Notes under the pieces: generated by a model
The model's database searches: none
Seen by the model: only the letters and a program-made list of their open reading frames with translations
What the model was told of the DNA's origin: nothing
In this document: piece by piece, positions 1 through 5,202 of the stretch
How positions within the stretch are numbered: the stretch's first letter is position 1
How the letters are laid out: each line of letters begins with the position of its first letter
Assembly (NCBI GenBank): GCA_964614375.1
Contig: CAZTLI010000377.1
Span: forward strand, 1-5,562
DNA: 5,562 nucleotides
Direction: 5' to 3'
From: CAZTLI01 sp964614375
GTDB lineage: Bacteria > Chloroflexota > Anaerolineae > Aggregatilineales > Phototrophicaceae
Position numbers and translations under genes: made by a program

Positions 1-196
1 TGCGCGGGAAAGCGACGGCAATTTGTGTGCCGAGATGAATGCGTTCGGTCACACTGCCCGCCAGTGTCAGCGCAAAGAAGGGATTATGCGCGACTTCCGT
101 CGTCCAGAATCCATCAAAGCCATACGCCTCGACTTTCCTGGCGGTTTCTACATCCTGTTTTAAATCACTCGGAAAAATGGTGATGTCCAGTTTCAT
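1..196 (-). CDS. LLM-class (luciferase-like, probably F420-dependent) oxidoreductase, N-terminal part only
   Basis: The 5' part of a minus-strand gene that continues past the left edge; 65 codons are visible from ATG at 194-196. The translation begins MKLDITIFPSDL and includes VEAYGFDG, AHNPF, LGTQIAVAFPR, the first beta strands of the luciferase-like monooxygenase barrel. It aligns without gaps over all 65 residues to the start of the next gene (242-1267), with about 38 identities, so the two are tandem paralogues. Family members typically bind F420 or FMN and carry out hydride-transfer reactions on small organic substrates; no substrate can be read from this fragment. It follows the upstream paralogue by 45 bp and is probably co-transcribed with it. 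The ribosome-binding site is weak (CTGGA about 9 bases before ATG). Start choice is supported by the match to the paralogue's start. Whether the rest of the gene is intact cannot be seen. Confidence 0.85.
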   Translation of the reverse strand, partial: MKLDITIFPSDLKQDVETARKVEAYGFDGFWTTEVAHNPFFALTLAGSVTERIHLGTQIAVAFPR

Positions 197-241
197 ATTG
201 TGTCCAGTTCTGTTTTGAAGGATTTCAAGCTGGAAGTGCGT

Positions 242-1267
242 TTATTTCCCAAACACGTCTGATGCTTGTTTCCAGAGATACTGCTGGTCTTTGTCGTCCG
301 GGTTGAAGGGTAAATAATAGCCCACGCGCTGGAGAATGCCGTCATACCGTGTTTTGAGCTTATGTGGGAGTTCGGCGGCAGGTGCAACGACGGCGATTTC
401 ATGCAGCATCTCGTCCGGGATTTCTTGCCACATATCCGACCATTGTCCCTGACGTGCCATCTGACTCAAGCGTTCACCTACATTGTCCCAACCATGCAGC
501 GCCAATACCGGGCTATAACTCGGCGTGCTGGCGTAAAAGGCGATTTGTGACTTAATCAAGATGCCGTTATTCGTGATTTCTTCGCTGCTGTTCCCGGTAA
601 CGACAAAGACCGCGCACGAAAGACTCACGTCGCCCGGCGAACGCCCGGTGCGGTCTGCGCCTGATTGCACAGCGGGCAGCGTCACTTCTTTAATATAGCG
701 CACTGTATGAAAAGGGTGGACATGCAGCCCGTCACAGAGTTCGCCCGCCAGCGCACACATGGCTTCACCGACGCCCGCGATATAGACGGGAATATGTGGA
801 TTTGCGAGGGGTGTCTGTGGACTGAAGAAGGGAGTCATCAACGTAAATTGATAGTCTTGCCCCTCATAACGCAGCGGTGCGCCCGTCTGCCATGTGTTCC
901 AGATGGCGCGCAGAGATTCAATATATTCGCGCATTCGCGGGATGGGCTTTGTCCATGAGGTGCTGAAGCGTTTGGTGATATGTGCCCGTACCTGTGTGCC
1001 GAGACCTAAAATGAAACGCCCGCTGGACTGCTCCGCCAAATCCCATGCGGTGTTCGCCATCACCATCGGGCTGCGCGGGAAGGCGACAGCAATTGCCGTG
1101 CCCAACATGATGCGCTGTGTGGCGGCGGCAGCGTGTGTGAGTGGTAAAAATGGATTGTGTGCAGCATCTGCGGTTAACAATCCACTGAAGCCATAGGCCT
1201 CAACCTGCTGCGCGAGGCGTGCTGTGCCATTTAAATCGGTGGGAAATATCGTCACGTCGAATTCCAT
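242..1267 (-). CDS. LLM-class F420-dependent-type oxidoreductase (luciferase-like monooxygenase fold)
   Basis: Complete 341-residue protein. I chose the ATG at 1265-1267 rather than the longer reading frame start at 1337-1339. It begins MEFDVTIFPTDL, matches the start of the paralogue next door, and has AAAGGT about 7 bases upstream; the extra 24 residues of the longer form would cover the predicted promoter. Visible family features are VEAYGF (22-27), AHNPF (36-40), LGTAIAVAFPR (55-65), SGRFILGLGTQV (82-93), RMREYIESLRAIW (111-123), IPVYIAGVGEAM (159-170) and AGELCDGLHVHPF (174-186). This order and the GLGTQV...HITKRF block resemble the TIGR03617-like F420 oxidoreductase subgroup; that assignment is from memory. 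It is a soluble cytoplasmic TIM-barrel enzyme. The cofactor (F420 versus FMN) and substrate are inferred only at family level. It is the first gene of a leftward pair, transcribed from a promoter divergent to the phosphatase operon. Confidence 0.88.
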   Translation of the reverse strand: MEFDVTIFPTDLNGTARLAQQVEAYGFSGLLTADAAHNPFLPLTHAAAATQRIMLGTAIAVAFPRSPMVMANTAWDLAEQSSGRFILGLGTQVRAHITKRFSTSWTKPIPRMREYIESLRAIWNTWQTGAPLRYEGQDYQFTLMTPFFSPQTPLANPHIPVYIAGVGEAMCALAGELCDGLHVHPFHTVRYIKEVTLPAVQSGADRTGRSPGDVSLSCAVFVVTGNSSEEITNNGILIKSQIAFYASTPSYSPVLALHGWDNVGERLSQMARQGQWSDMWQEIPDEMLHEIAVVAPAAELPHKLKTRYDGILQRVGYYLPFNPDDKDQQYLWKQASDVFGK

Positions 1268-1307
1268 AGATTGACCTTTTGCGAATCGAATCCAAGTTTG
1301 GGTTGGA

Positions 1308-1316
1308 ATTATAACA
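1308..1316 (-). promoter_or_regulatory. Extended -10 promoter for the leftward oxidoreductase genes
   Basis: On the minus strand the sequence reads TGT-TATAAT, a perfect -10 hexamer with the TGn extension. No good -35 hexamer lies 16-18 bp upstream, as is common for extended -10 promoters. The expected start near 1301 would give a leader of about 34 nt, with AAAGGT placed correctly before the ATG at 1267. Assignment is from consensus only. Confidence 0.6.
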
Positions 1317-1326
1317 AACTGCGCGA

Positions 1327-1336
1327 CGTTTGAACG
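1327..1336. promoter_or_regulatory. Small palindrome midway between the two divergent -10 elements (possible operator)
   Basis: CGTT-TG-AACG, a 4-bp inverted repeat around a 2-bp centre. It lies within a few bases of the midpoint between the two outward-facing -10 hexamers, where both -35 regions would overlap. The position suits a shared regulator, but a palindrome this short can arise by chance. Confidence 0.25.
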
Positions 1337-1343
1337 CAAATGG

Positions 1344-1352
1344 TGCTATAAT
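1344..1352 (+). promoter_or_regulatory. Extended -10 promoter for the phosphatase operon
   Basis: TGC-TATAAT, again a perfect -10 hexamer with the TGn extension and no recognisable -35 at 16-18 bp. The predicted start near 1359 gives a leader of about 38 nt. A clear ribosome-binding site, AAAGG at 1386-1390, lies 6 bases before the ATG at 1397. Confidence 0.65.
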
Positions 1353-1396
1353 CGACCCCATGTAGTATTGGCAAAGCATGTTGTTAAAGGTTTCCC

Positions 1397-2659
1397 ATGA
1401 CTGATTCCACACCCAAAAATTTAAGCGCCAGCCACCTGCTTACCCTGTATCAGATTTCCCTGCTGATGAATTCCAGTCTCGAATTCGATGAAGCATTGGA
1501 TAATGTGATGGATGCCGTCATGGAGGTGACGAAAGCGCAGCGCGGCTTTTTGATGATTGCCGATGAAGACACGAATGCGTTGCAGATTCTCGTCGCACGC
1601 AGTATCGACAATCAGACACTACAAGAGGAAGGCTATAGCACGACCATCGTGAATGAAGTTGTGCGGACGCGCGAACCCTTGCTGACCAACAATGCCCAGT
1701 TCGATACCCGCTTCCAACCCGGTCAGAGTATCATTATGCGTGGATTGCGCGCGATTCTCTGTTCACCGATGGTCGCGAATGATCGCCTGATCGGTGTCGT
1801 GTATGTTGATACTGCGATGCGTTCCGGCAGCTTCACAGAGGCAGATCGGGACTTGCTCAAATTGGTTGGCGGGCAGGCAGGGCGTGCAATCGAAAATGCG
1901 CGCCTGTATCGTGTCGCTGTCGAAAAGGGGCGTTTGGAAAAAGAACTGCACATGGCAAGTGAAATCCAGCGCGGACTGCTGCCCCATAAAATGCCCGATT
2001 CTGAAGGGTATGATGTCGTGGCGCATTGGGTGGCGGCGCGTGAAGTCGCGGGGGATTTTTATGACCTGTTCTCATTAGATGACGGCACGTTCGGGACCGT
2101 GATTGCTGATGTGTCGGACAAGGGCGCGCCGGCTGCGTTGTTTATGGCGGTAGCGCGGACTCTGTTACGCAGCTATGCGTTTGCTGGAATGAATGCCGTA
2201 GACAATGTGCGACGAACGAATGACCTGCTCGTAGAAGATTCGCGTAGTGGGATGTTTGTCACAGTGTATTACAGCCTGTTCGCGCCGGGTGGTGATAGTA
2301 TTCACGTCAACGCAGGGCATAATCCGCCGTTGTTGTATCGACGGGCAAATAATGCGTGTGAATACTTACCGCTGGGCGGACGTGCGTTAGGCTGGTTTGC
2401 GGATAACCCGGTTCAAGCAGTGGAACTAAAAATGGAGCCAGGTGACATCATCGTATATTACACCGACGGCCTCACCGAAGCTGAGAATCCACAAAGAGAT
2501 TATTATGGCGAAGACCGACTGGCAGCGGCTGTCATGCGTGTTTCAGATAAATCGGCTCAAGAAATTCGCGATTATATTCTGAAGGATGTCACCCGATTCT
2601 GTGCCGGTGAAGCGTTATTCGATGACCTGACGATGGTGGTTGTACGGTATACAGGATAG
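1397..2659 (+). CDS. GAF-domain SpoIIE/RsbU-type PP2C serine/threonine phosphatase
   Basis: A 420-residue soluble signalling protein. An N-terminal GAF sensor domain (about 20-170; includes AQRGFLMIADED and LCSPMVANDRLIGVVYVD) is joined by a helical linker with the family hallmark EIQRGLLP (189-196) to a SpoIIE-type PP2C phosphatase domain (about 205-418). Catalytic motifs are present: AGDFYD (218-223), IADVSDKGAPAALFM (236-250), NAGHNPP (305-311), YTDGLTEA (355-362) and DDLTMVVVR (409-417). The aspartates D220, D238, D357 and D409/D410 are in the expected Mn/Mg-binding positions, so it should be active. The usual DVSGKG appears here as DVSDKG. In this family the GAF domain senses a ligand or partner, and the phosphatase acts on phospho-Ser/Thr proteins, classically anti-sigma antagonists. 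No anti-sigma, antagonist or kinase gene lies in the window, so the target is unknown. It is first in a plus-strand operon, with AAAGG 6 bases before its ATG. Confidence 0.93.
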   Translation: MTDSTPKNLSASHLLTLYQISLLMNSSLEFDEALDNVMDAVMEVTKAQRGFLMIADEDTNALQILVARSIDNQTLQEEGYSTTIVNEVVRTREPLLTNNAQFDTRFQPGQSIIMRGLRAILCSPMVANDRLIGVVYVDTAMRSGSFTEADRDLLKLVGGQAGRAIENARLYRVAVEKGRLEKELHMASEIQRGLLPHKMPDSEGYDVVAHWVAAREVAGDFYDLFSLDDGTFGTVIADVSDKGAPAALFMAVARTLLRSYAFAGMNAVDNVRRTNDLLVEDSRSGMFVTVYYSLFAPGGDSIHVNAGHNPPLLYRRANNACEYLPLGGRALGWFADNPVQAVELKMEPGDIIVYYTDGLTEAENPQRDYYGEDRLAAAVMRVSDKSAQEIRDYILKDVTRFCAGEALFDDLTMVVVRYTG

Positions 2660-2662
2660 ACT

Positions 2663-3646
2663 ATGGATTTTGCGACACTAAGACAACGCATTGGGGGAAT
2701 CGCCCGCCGGGTCGTCTGGGGTGTGGTCGGGGTCATTATTGGCCTCTTTTGGCTGATCTTTTTGCTCGTTCCCCATTCTTTAGCTGAAGTTGTAATGTCA
2801 TGGCCGATGTTGCTGCGCGTGCTGATTGTCATCGCGATTGAACTGCTGCTGTCGTGGTTCTTATATCTGCGCTTGCGACGCGAACCGCTGGATTCCACGG
2901 TGTTCAGCACGCAGGCGTCGGGTTCGATTAACGAAATCGGTGTGGAGTCCGTTGGTGAACGGCTCAAAACGGTGGTGGAGAAGTTAGCGGATATTGTTGT
3001 TGCGAATATGACGATAAGCAATGTTGGGGGGCGTGCCGATGTCGAGATGGATGTTACCCTTGTCAATCGCGACATCAACCTGCCTGAAAAAGAAAGAGAA
3101 CTGAATCGTACTATTCAGCAAGTGATTCAAAAACAATTGGGTTTGCAATTGGCGGGCACGCCGCGCATTTACCTGCGTTTTGAGGGGCGCTCTTCAAAAT
3201 CCACCGACGATGTAGAGACTGTACATATGGAGCGCGCAGCGACGTATCCACCGATAGATAGCAGTCAACCACGCACAGTTAAACCAGATAAAGCCCCTGC
3301 GCTTGATGATAAACCCACCGATGTGCTTGATACACCGCCCAAAGCAGCGGATTTGATGCCAGATGAAGATGAGCGTTCAACTGTGGTTGATCCTGTTCCG
3401 GGTGTAAATGCTGACCCGATAGATAGCAGTCAGTCACGCACAGCGAGAACCGATACCCCTGAACTGCCGGATGACCATTCAACCGCGCTATTGGAAAAGC
3501 CACCGAAAATTGCCGAATTAATGCCGGACGAAGATGAACGGACGACACTGGTTGAGCCGGTTGAGGCTGTGCAGGCTGATGACTCATCTGATGTTGACGA
3601 TAGGTCTGGTGATAGTAATGGCGAAGATTCATCGTCGGATGATTAA
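2663..3646 (+). CDS. AmaP/Asp23-like membrane protein with repeated acidic C-terminal tail
   Basis: A 327-residue protein whose ATG lies 3 bases after the phosphatase stop, with AGGAT nearby, implying translational coupling. Two hydrophobic segments (about 17-36 and 49-69) with a short loop form a membrane hairpin. A charged RLRRE follows. Residues about 85-175 resemble the Asp23/alkaline-shock domain of AmaP membrane anchors: SGSINEIGVESVGERLKTVV, then VGGRADVEMDVTLV, then INLPEKERELNRTIQQVIQKQLGL and a final strand IYLRFEG. Typical AmaP proteins end about here, near 180 residues. This one adds about 150 residues of Pro/Asp/Glu/Ser/Thr-rich, probably disordered sequence. The addition contains two 55-residue tandem repeats (197-251 and 252-306) and ends in a very acidic Ser/Asp tail. 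In Staphylococcus AmaP anchors Asp23 to the membrane; a scaffold role here is inference. The Asp23-like call rests on domain order and pattern, not a search. Confidence 0.72.
   Translation: MDFATLRQRIGGIARRVVWGVVGVIIGLFWLIFLLVPHSLAEVVMSWPMLLRVLIVIAIELLLSWFLYLRLRREPLDSTVFSTQASGSINEIGVESVGERLKTVVEKLADIVVANMTISNVGGRADVEMDVTLVNRDINLPEKERELNRTIQQVIQKQLGLQLAGTPRIYLRFEGRSSKSTDDVETVHMERAATYPPIDSSQPRTVKPDKAPALDDKPTDVLDTPPKAADLMPDEDERSTVVDPVPGVNADPIDSSQSRTARTDTPELPDDHSTALLEKPPKIAELMPDEDERTTLVEPVEAVQADDSSDVDDRSGDSNGEDSSSDD
3251..3580 (+). repeat. Two in-frame tandem 165-bp repeats encoding a 55-residue unit
   Basis: Unit 1 is 3251-3415 and unit 2 is 3416-3580; they abut and have identical length. The encoded units match at 32 of 55 positions with no gap. 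Conserved blocks are PIDSSQ-RT at the start, PPK-A-LMPDEDER-T in the middle and V-AD at the end. The first 27 bases of the units differ at only 2 positions, and the LMPDEDER region is also nearly identical in DNA. This indicates an intragenic duplication with uneven later divergence. Confidence 0.9.
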
Positions 3647-3687
3647 GGTTTTCGTATAACGAAACGAGCGAGCATGGATGGGATGTA

Positions 3688-4848
3688 ATGGGTGAATCGA
3701 ATTCGATGCGTGGTTGGCGACCAGGCTCACTCATCAGTGCTGTGATATTCATCGTCGCGATGATTGCCCTGTGGCAGATTCGGATTATTTTGCTGCTCAC
3801 ATTGGCGTCGGTCATCGTGGTGATTGCATTTAGCACGCCCCTTCGCTTCCTCACCCGCCGTCTCGGTCTAGGCCGTTTGCCAGCGATTGTCGTTTCCATT
3901 ATTGGTTTCATCGTTATTTTGATTGTTTTATCGCTGCTGGTTTTCCCCACCTTGATTACCCAGTTTACGGTGCTGACGACGGACATTATCCCGCGTGGCA
4001 TTAGCGAATTCATTGACTTGTGGAACAGCGGCTATTTTTATGAGCAAGTCCCATTTTTGCAGAGCGTGCTCGAAAATATCCAGATCAATAGCGACCTGAT
4101 TAATCAATTTATTGGTCAGGTGAGCGGCGCGCTGGGGCAATTAGGAGGGTCGGTCCTGCCGCTTGTAGGCGATGTTGCCAACGCGGTATTAAGCATCGTC
4201 ATTGTCATTTTCCTCAGCTTATTTTTGCTGGCGGAACCCCAGCGGTATGAGCGTGGAATCATTCGTCTATTCCCACTCTGGTATCGTCCCCGTATTCATC
4301 AAATTATGGCACGCATGGTTGATACCATTCAGGCATGGCTGCGTGTGACAGGTGTGTCGATGCTGGTGGCGGGCGTTGGCACAGGGCTTGGCCTGGCATT
4401 GTTGGGTATTAATCAATGGGCGGCGCTCGGTGTCTTGACGGGCATTCTCTCGTTTATTCCGAACTTTGGCCCGATTATTTCACTTATCCCTGCGATTTCG
4501 GTGGGGATTGTGCAAATTCCAGAGTCAATAGGTCTGATCATTATTGTCGTGTTTGGTGTGTCGTTTATCCAAAGCCAGATTGTCGCGCCGCTGCTGGCGA
4601 ATGAGAATATGAATTTGCCGCCTGTGCTGGTGCTGCTCGGTCAAATTATTTTTGGCATCTTCTTCGGCTTTCTGGGGTTGATGCTGGCTGTGCCGCTGAC
4701 TGCGATTACGATGGTTTTGGTCGATGAGGTTTATATTAAAGATATGCTTGGCGATGAAGAGTCTGTCGAACGACCACAGGCTGCTGCCGAAGTTGAACAA
4801 CAGCAACCCGCTGAGGGTATTTCTCCGCGTTTAGAAGCCCGGTCATAA
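3688..4848 (+). CDS. AI-2E family (PerM/UPF0118) polytopic membrane transporter
   Basis: A 386-residue integral membrane protein of usual family length. Hydrophobic segments lie at about 15-29, 31-48, 66-88, 158-182, 220-240, 243-275, 281-300 and 311-345, the standard AI-2E pattern. The pattern has a soluble, helix-rich stretch (about 95-155) after the first three segments and an amphipathic LFPLWYRPRIHQIM block (194-207). Diagnostic motifs are GILSFIPNFGPIISLIPA (252-269) and GIFFGFLGLMLAVPL (323-337). The C-terminal 35 residues are hydrophilic and Glu/Gln-rich. Family members include autoinducer-2 exporters, Na+/H+ antiporters and many of unknown substrate, so a transport substrate should not be assumed. 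It follows the AmaP-like gene by 41 bp with no clear terminator, and so is probably the last gene of the same operon. The start at 3688 has only GGGA close by (spacing 4); an alternative ATG is at 3706. Confidence 0.92.
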   Translation: MGESNSMRGWRPGSLISAVIFIVAMIALWQIRIILLLTLASVIVVIAFSTPLRFLTRRLGLGRLPAIVVSIIGFIVILIVLSLLVFPTLITQFTVLTTDIIPRGISEFIDLWNSGYFYEQVPFLQSVLENIQINSDLINQFIGQVSGALGQLGGSVLPLVGDVANAVLSIVIVIFLSLFLLAEPQRYERGIIRLFPLWYRPRIHQIMARMVDTIQAWLRVTGVSMLVAGVGTGLGLALLGINQWAALGVLTGILSFIPNFGPIISLIPAISVGIVQIPESIGLIIIVVFGVSFIQSQIVAPLLANENMNLPPVLVLLGQIIFGIFFGFLGLMLAVPLTAITMVLVDEVYIKDMLGDEESVERPQAAAEVEQQQPAEGISPRLEARS

Positions 4849-4888
4849 TGACGCTTGAAAATTGTTTGGATATTGTCTGAACTGTGCC

Positions 4889-4917
4889 TTGACATATATA
4901 GATGGGCACTTTAGGAT
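4889..4917 (+). promoter_or_regulatory. Candidate rRNA promoter P1
   Basis: TTGACA (4889-4894) and TAGGAT (4912-4917) separated by exactly 17 bp. The -35 is perfect and the -10 matches TATAAT at 4 of 6. It lies about 40 bp after the permease stop and about 310 nt before the 16S start, so it would give a long leader. A GTGCC/GGCAC inverted repeat (4884-4888, 4905-4909) brackets the -35. Confidence 0.5.
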
Positions 4918-4924
4918 ATGCGCT

Positions 4925-4960
4925 GCCTACCAATAGGATTGACATCACTGATGGGTAGGC
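4925..4960. repeat. 7-bp inverted repeat bracketing the P2 -35 element
   Basis: GCCTACC (4925-4931) pairs perfectly with GGTAGGC (4954-4960) across 22 bp that contain the TTGACA at 4939. The right arm lies in the spacer of promoter P2. It could be a two-half-site operator or an RNA stem in transcripts from P1. No T run follows, so it is not an intrinsic terminator. Confidence 0.4.
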
Positions 4961-4967
4961 GTAAGCT
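4939..4967 (+). promoter_or_regulatory. Candidate rRNA promoter P2
   Basis: TTGACA (4939-4944) and TAAGCT (4962-4967) separated by 17 bp. The -35 is perfect but the -10 is poor (3 of 6). It shares TTGACAT and then GATGGG with P1, with one base difference in spacing, suggesting that the two promoters may be copies. A 16-bp palindrome (4964-4979) overlaps the -10. Confidence 0.35.
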
Positions 4968-4979
4968 GATTGTTCAGCT
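4964..4979. repeat. Perfect 16-bp hairpin/palindrome over the P2 -10
   Basis: AGCTGA-TTGT-TCAGCT: a perfect 6-bp stem with a 4-base loop, overlapping the -10 and predicted start region of P2. It could be an operator or a leader-RNA hairpin in P1 transcripts. No T run follows, so it is not a terminator. Confidence 0.4.
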
Positions 4980-5100
4980 GGAACATTAACAACGATCAAT
5001 AAAAGGTCGTCGGGACGGTGAGGGGTTGACCTTCGCAGGCCGAATTGAATAGAGAGAAGACCGCCCTGGTGTTGACGGGGGAAGAGGAAGAAAGAGACCG

Positions 5101-5129
5101 TTGACAGGTTAAGGCAGGGTTGGTATGCT
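5101..5129 (+). promoter_or_regulatory. Main candidate 16S rRNA promoter P3
   Basis: TTGACA (5101-5106) and TATGCT (5124-5129) with 17-bp spacing, plus TGG directly before the -10 (extended -10). This is the best consensus match in the leader. The predicted start near 5136 leaves about 67 nt before the 16S 5' end. The upstream flank is a purine-only tract (5077-5098) rather than an AT-rich UP element. Confidence 0.7.
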
Positions 5130-5142
5130 TTGTTGACGCAAA

Positions 5143-5160
5143 CGGAGACGGATGCGGATG
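5143..5160 (+). repeat. Three tandem hexamers (CGGAGA, CGGATG, CGGATG) in the rRNA leader
   Basis: The core CGGA recurs at 5143, 5149 and 5155, exactly 6 bases apart, just after the predicted P3 start and running into the boxA-like site. The function is unknown; it may be chance or a protein- or RNA-binding element. Confidence 0.4.
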
Positions 5161-5171
5161 AACCTTAACAA
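5159..5171 (+). promoter_or_regulatory. boxA-like rRNA antitermination site
   Basis: TGAACCTTAACAA matches the E. coli rrn leader boxA (TGCTCTTTAACAA) at 10 of 13 positions, including the TTAACAA core. It lies between the main promoter and the 16S gene, about 32 nt before the mature 5' end. In other bacteria boxA RNA recruits NusB/NusE; use here is inferred from motif and position. Confidence 0.55.
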
Positions 5172-5202
5172 CAGGAAAGTGCAGCAAGAAAGAACCCAAC
5201 AA

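Larger units (their letters stand above)
4849..5202 (+). promoter_or_regulatory. rRNA operon upstream region (gene-free)
   Basis: About 350 bp without a credible coding region, between the permease gene and the 16S gene. It contains six TTGAC cores (starting 4889, 4939, 5026, 5072, 5101, 5133), three of which form good promoters at 17-bp spacing. It also holds several short inverted repeats, a 22-nt purine-only run (5077-5098), a hexamer triplet and a boxA-like site. No GC-rich hairpin followed by a T run was found after the permease stop. Confidence 0.75.

Noticed and set aside
1268..1339. 24-codon N-terminal extension of the complete oxidoreductase (start at 1337-1339)
   Set aside because: The paralogue starts at the equivalent of the inner ATG, a ribosome-binding site precedes that ATG, and the extension would include the predicted -10 element.
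2572..3078. 168-codon minus-strand open frame
   Set aside because: It is antisense to the end of the phosphatase and the membrane hairpin of the next gene; Ser/Thr/Ile-rich with no family pattern.
3650..3664. TTTCGT-ATA-ACGAAA inverted repeat between the AmaP-like and permease genes as a terminator
   Set aside because: The stem is only 6 bp, AT-rich, with a 3-base loop and no T run; too weak for an intrinsic terminator, and the gap is only 41 bp.
3279..4013. 244-codon minus-strand open frame across the AmaP-like tail and the start of the permease gene
   Set aside because: It is antisense to two well-supported genes, spans their junction, has no recognisable domain and an odd His/Gln/Pro-rich composition; most likely a shadow frame.
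3688..4848. Naming the permease as an autoinducer-2 exporter
   Set aside because: The family label covers proteins with different or unknown substrates, and nothing in the window points to AI-2.
5026..5055. Fourth rRNA promoter using TTGACC with TAGAGA
   Set aside because: The spacing is 18 bp and the -10 match is weak; not strong enough to list as a promoter. The TTGACG cores at 5072 and 5133 have no -10 at all.
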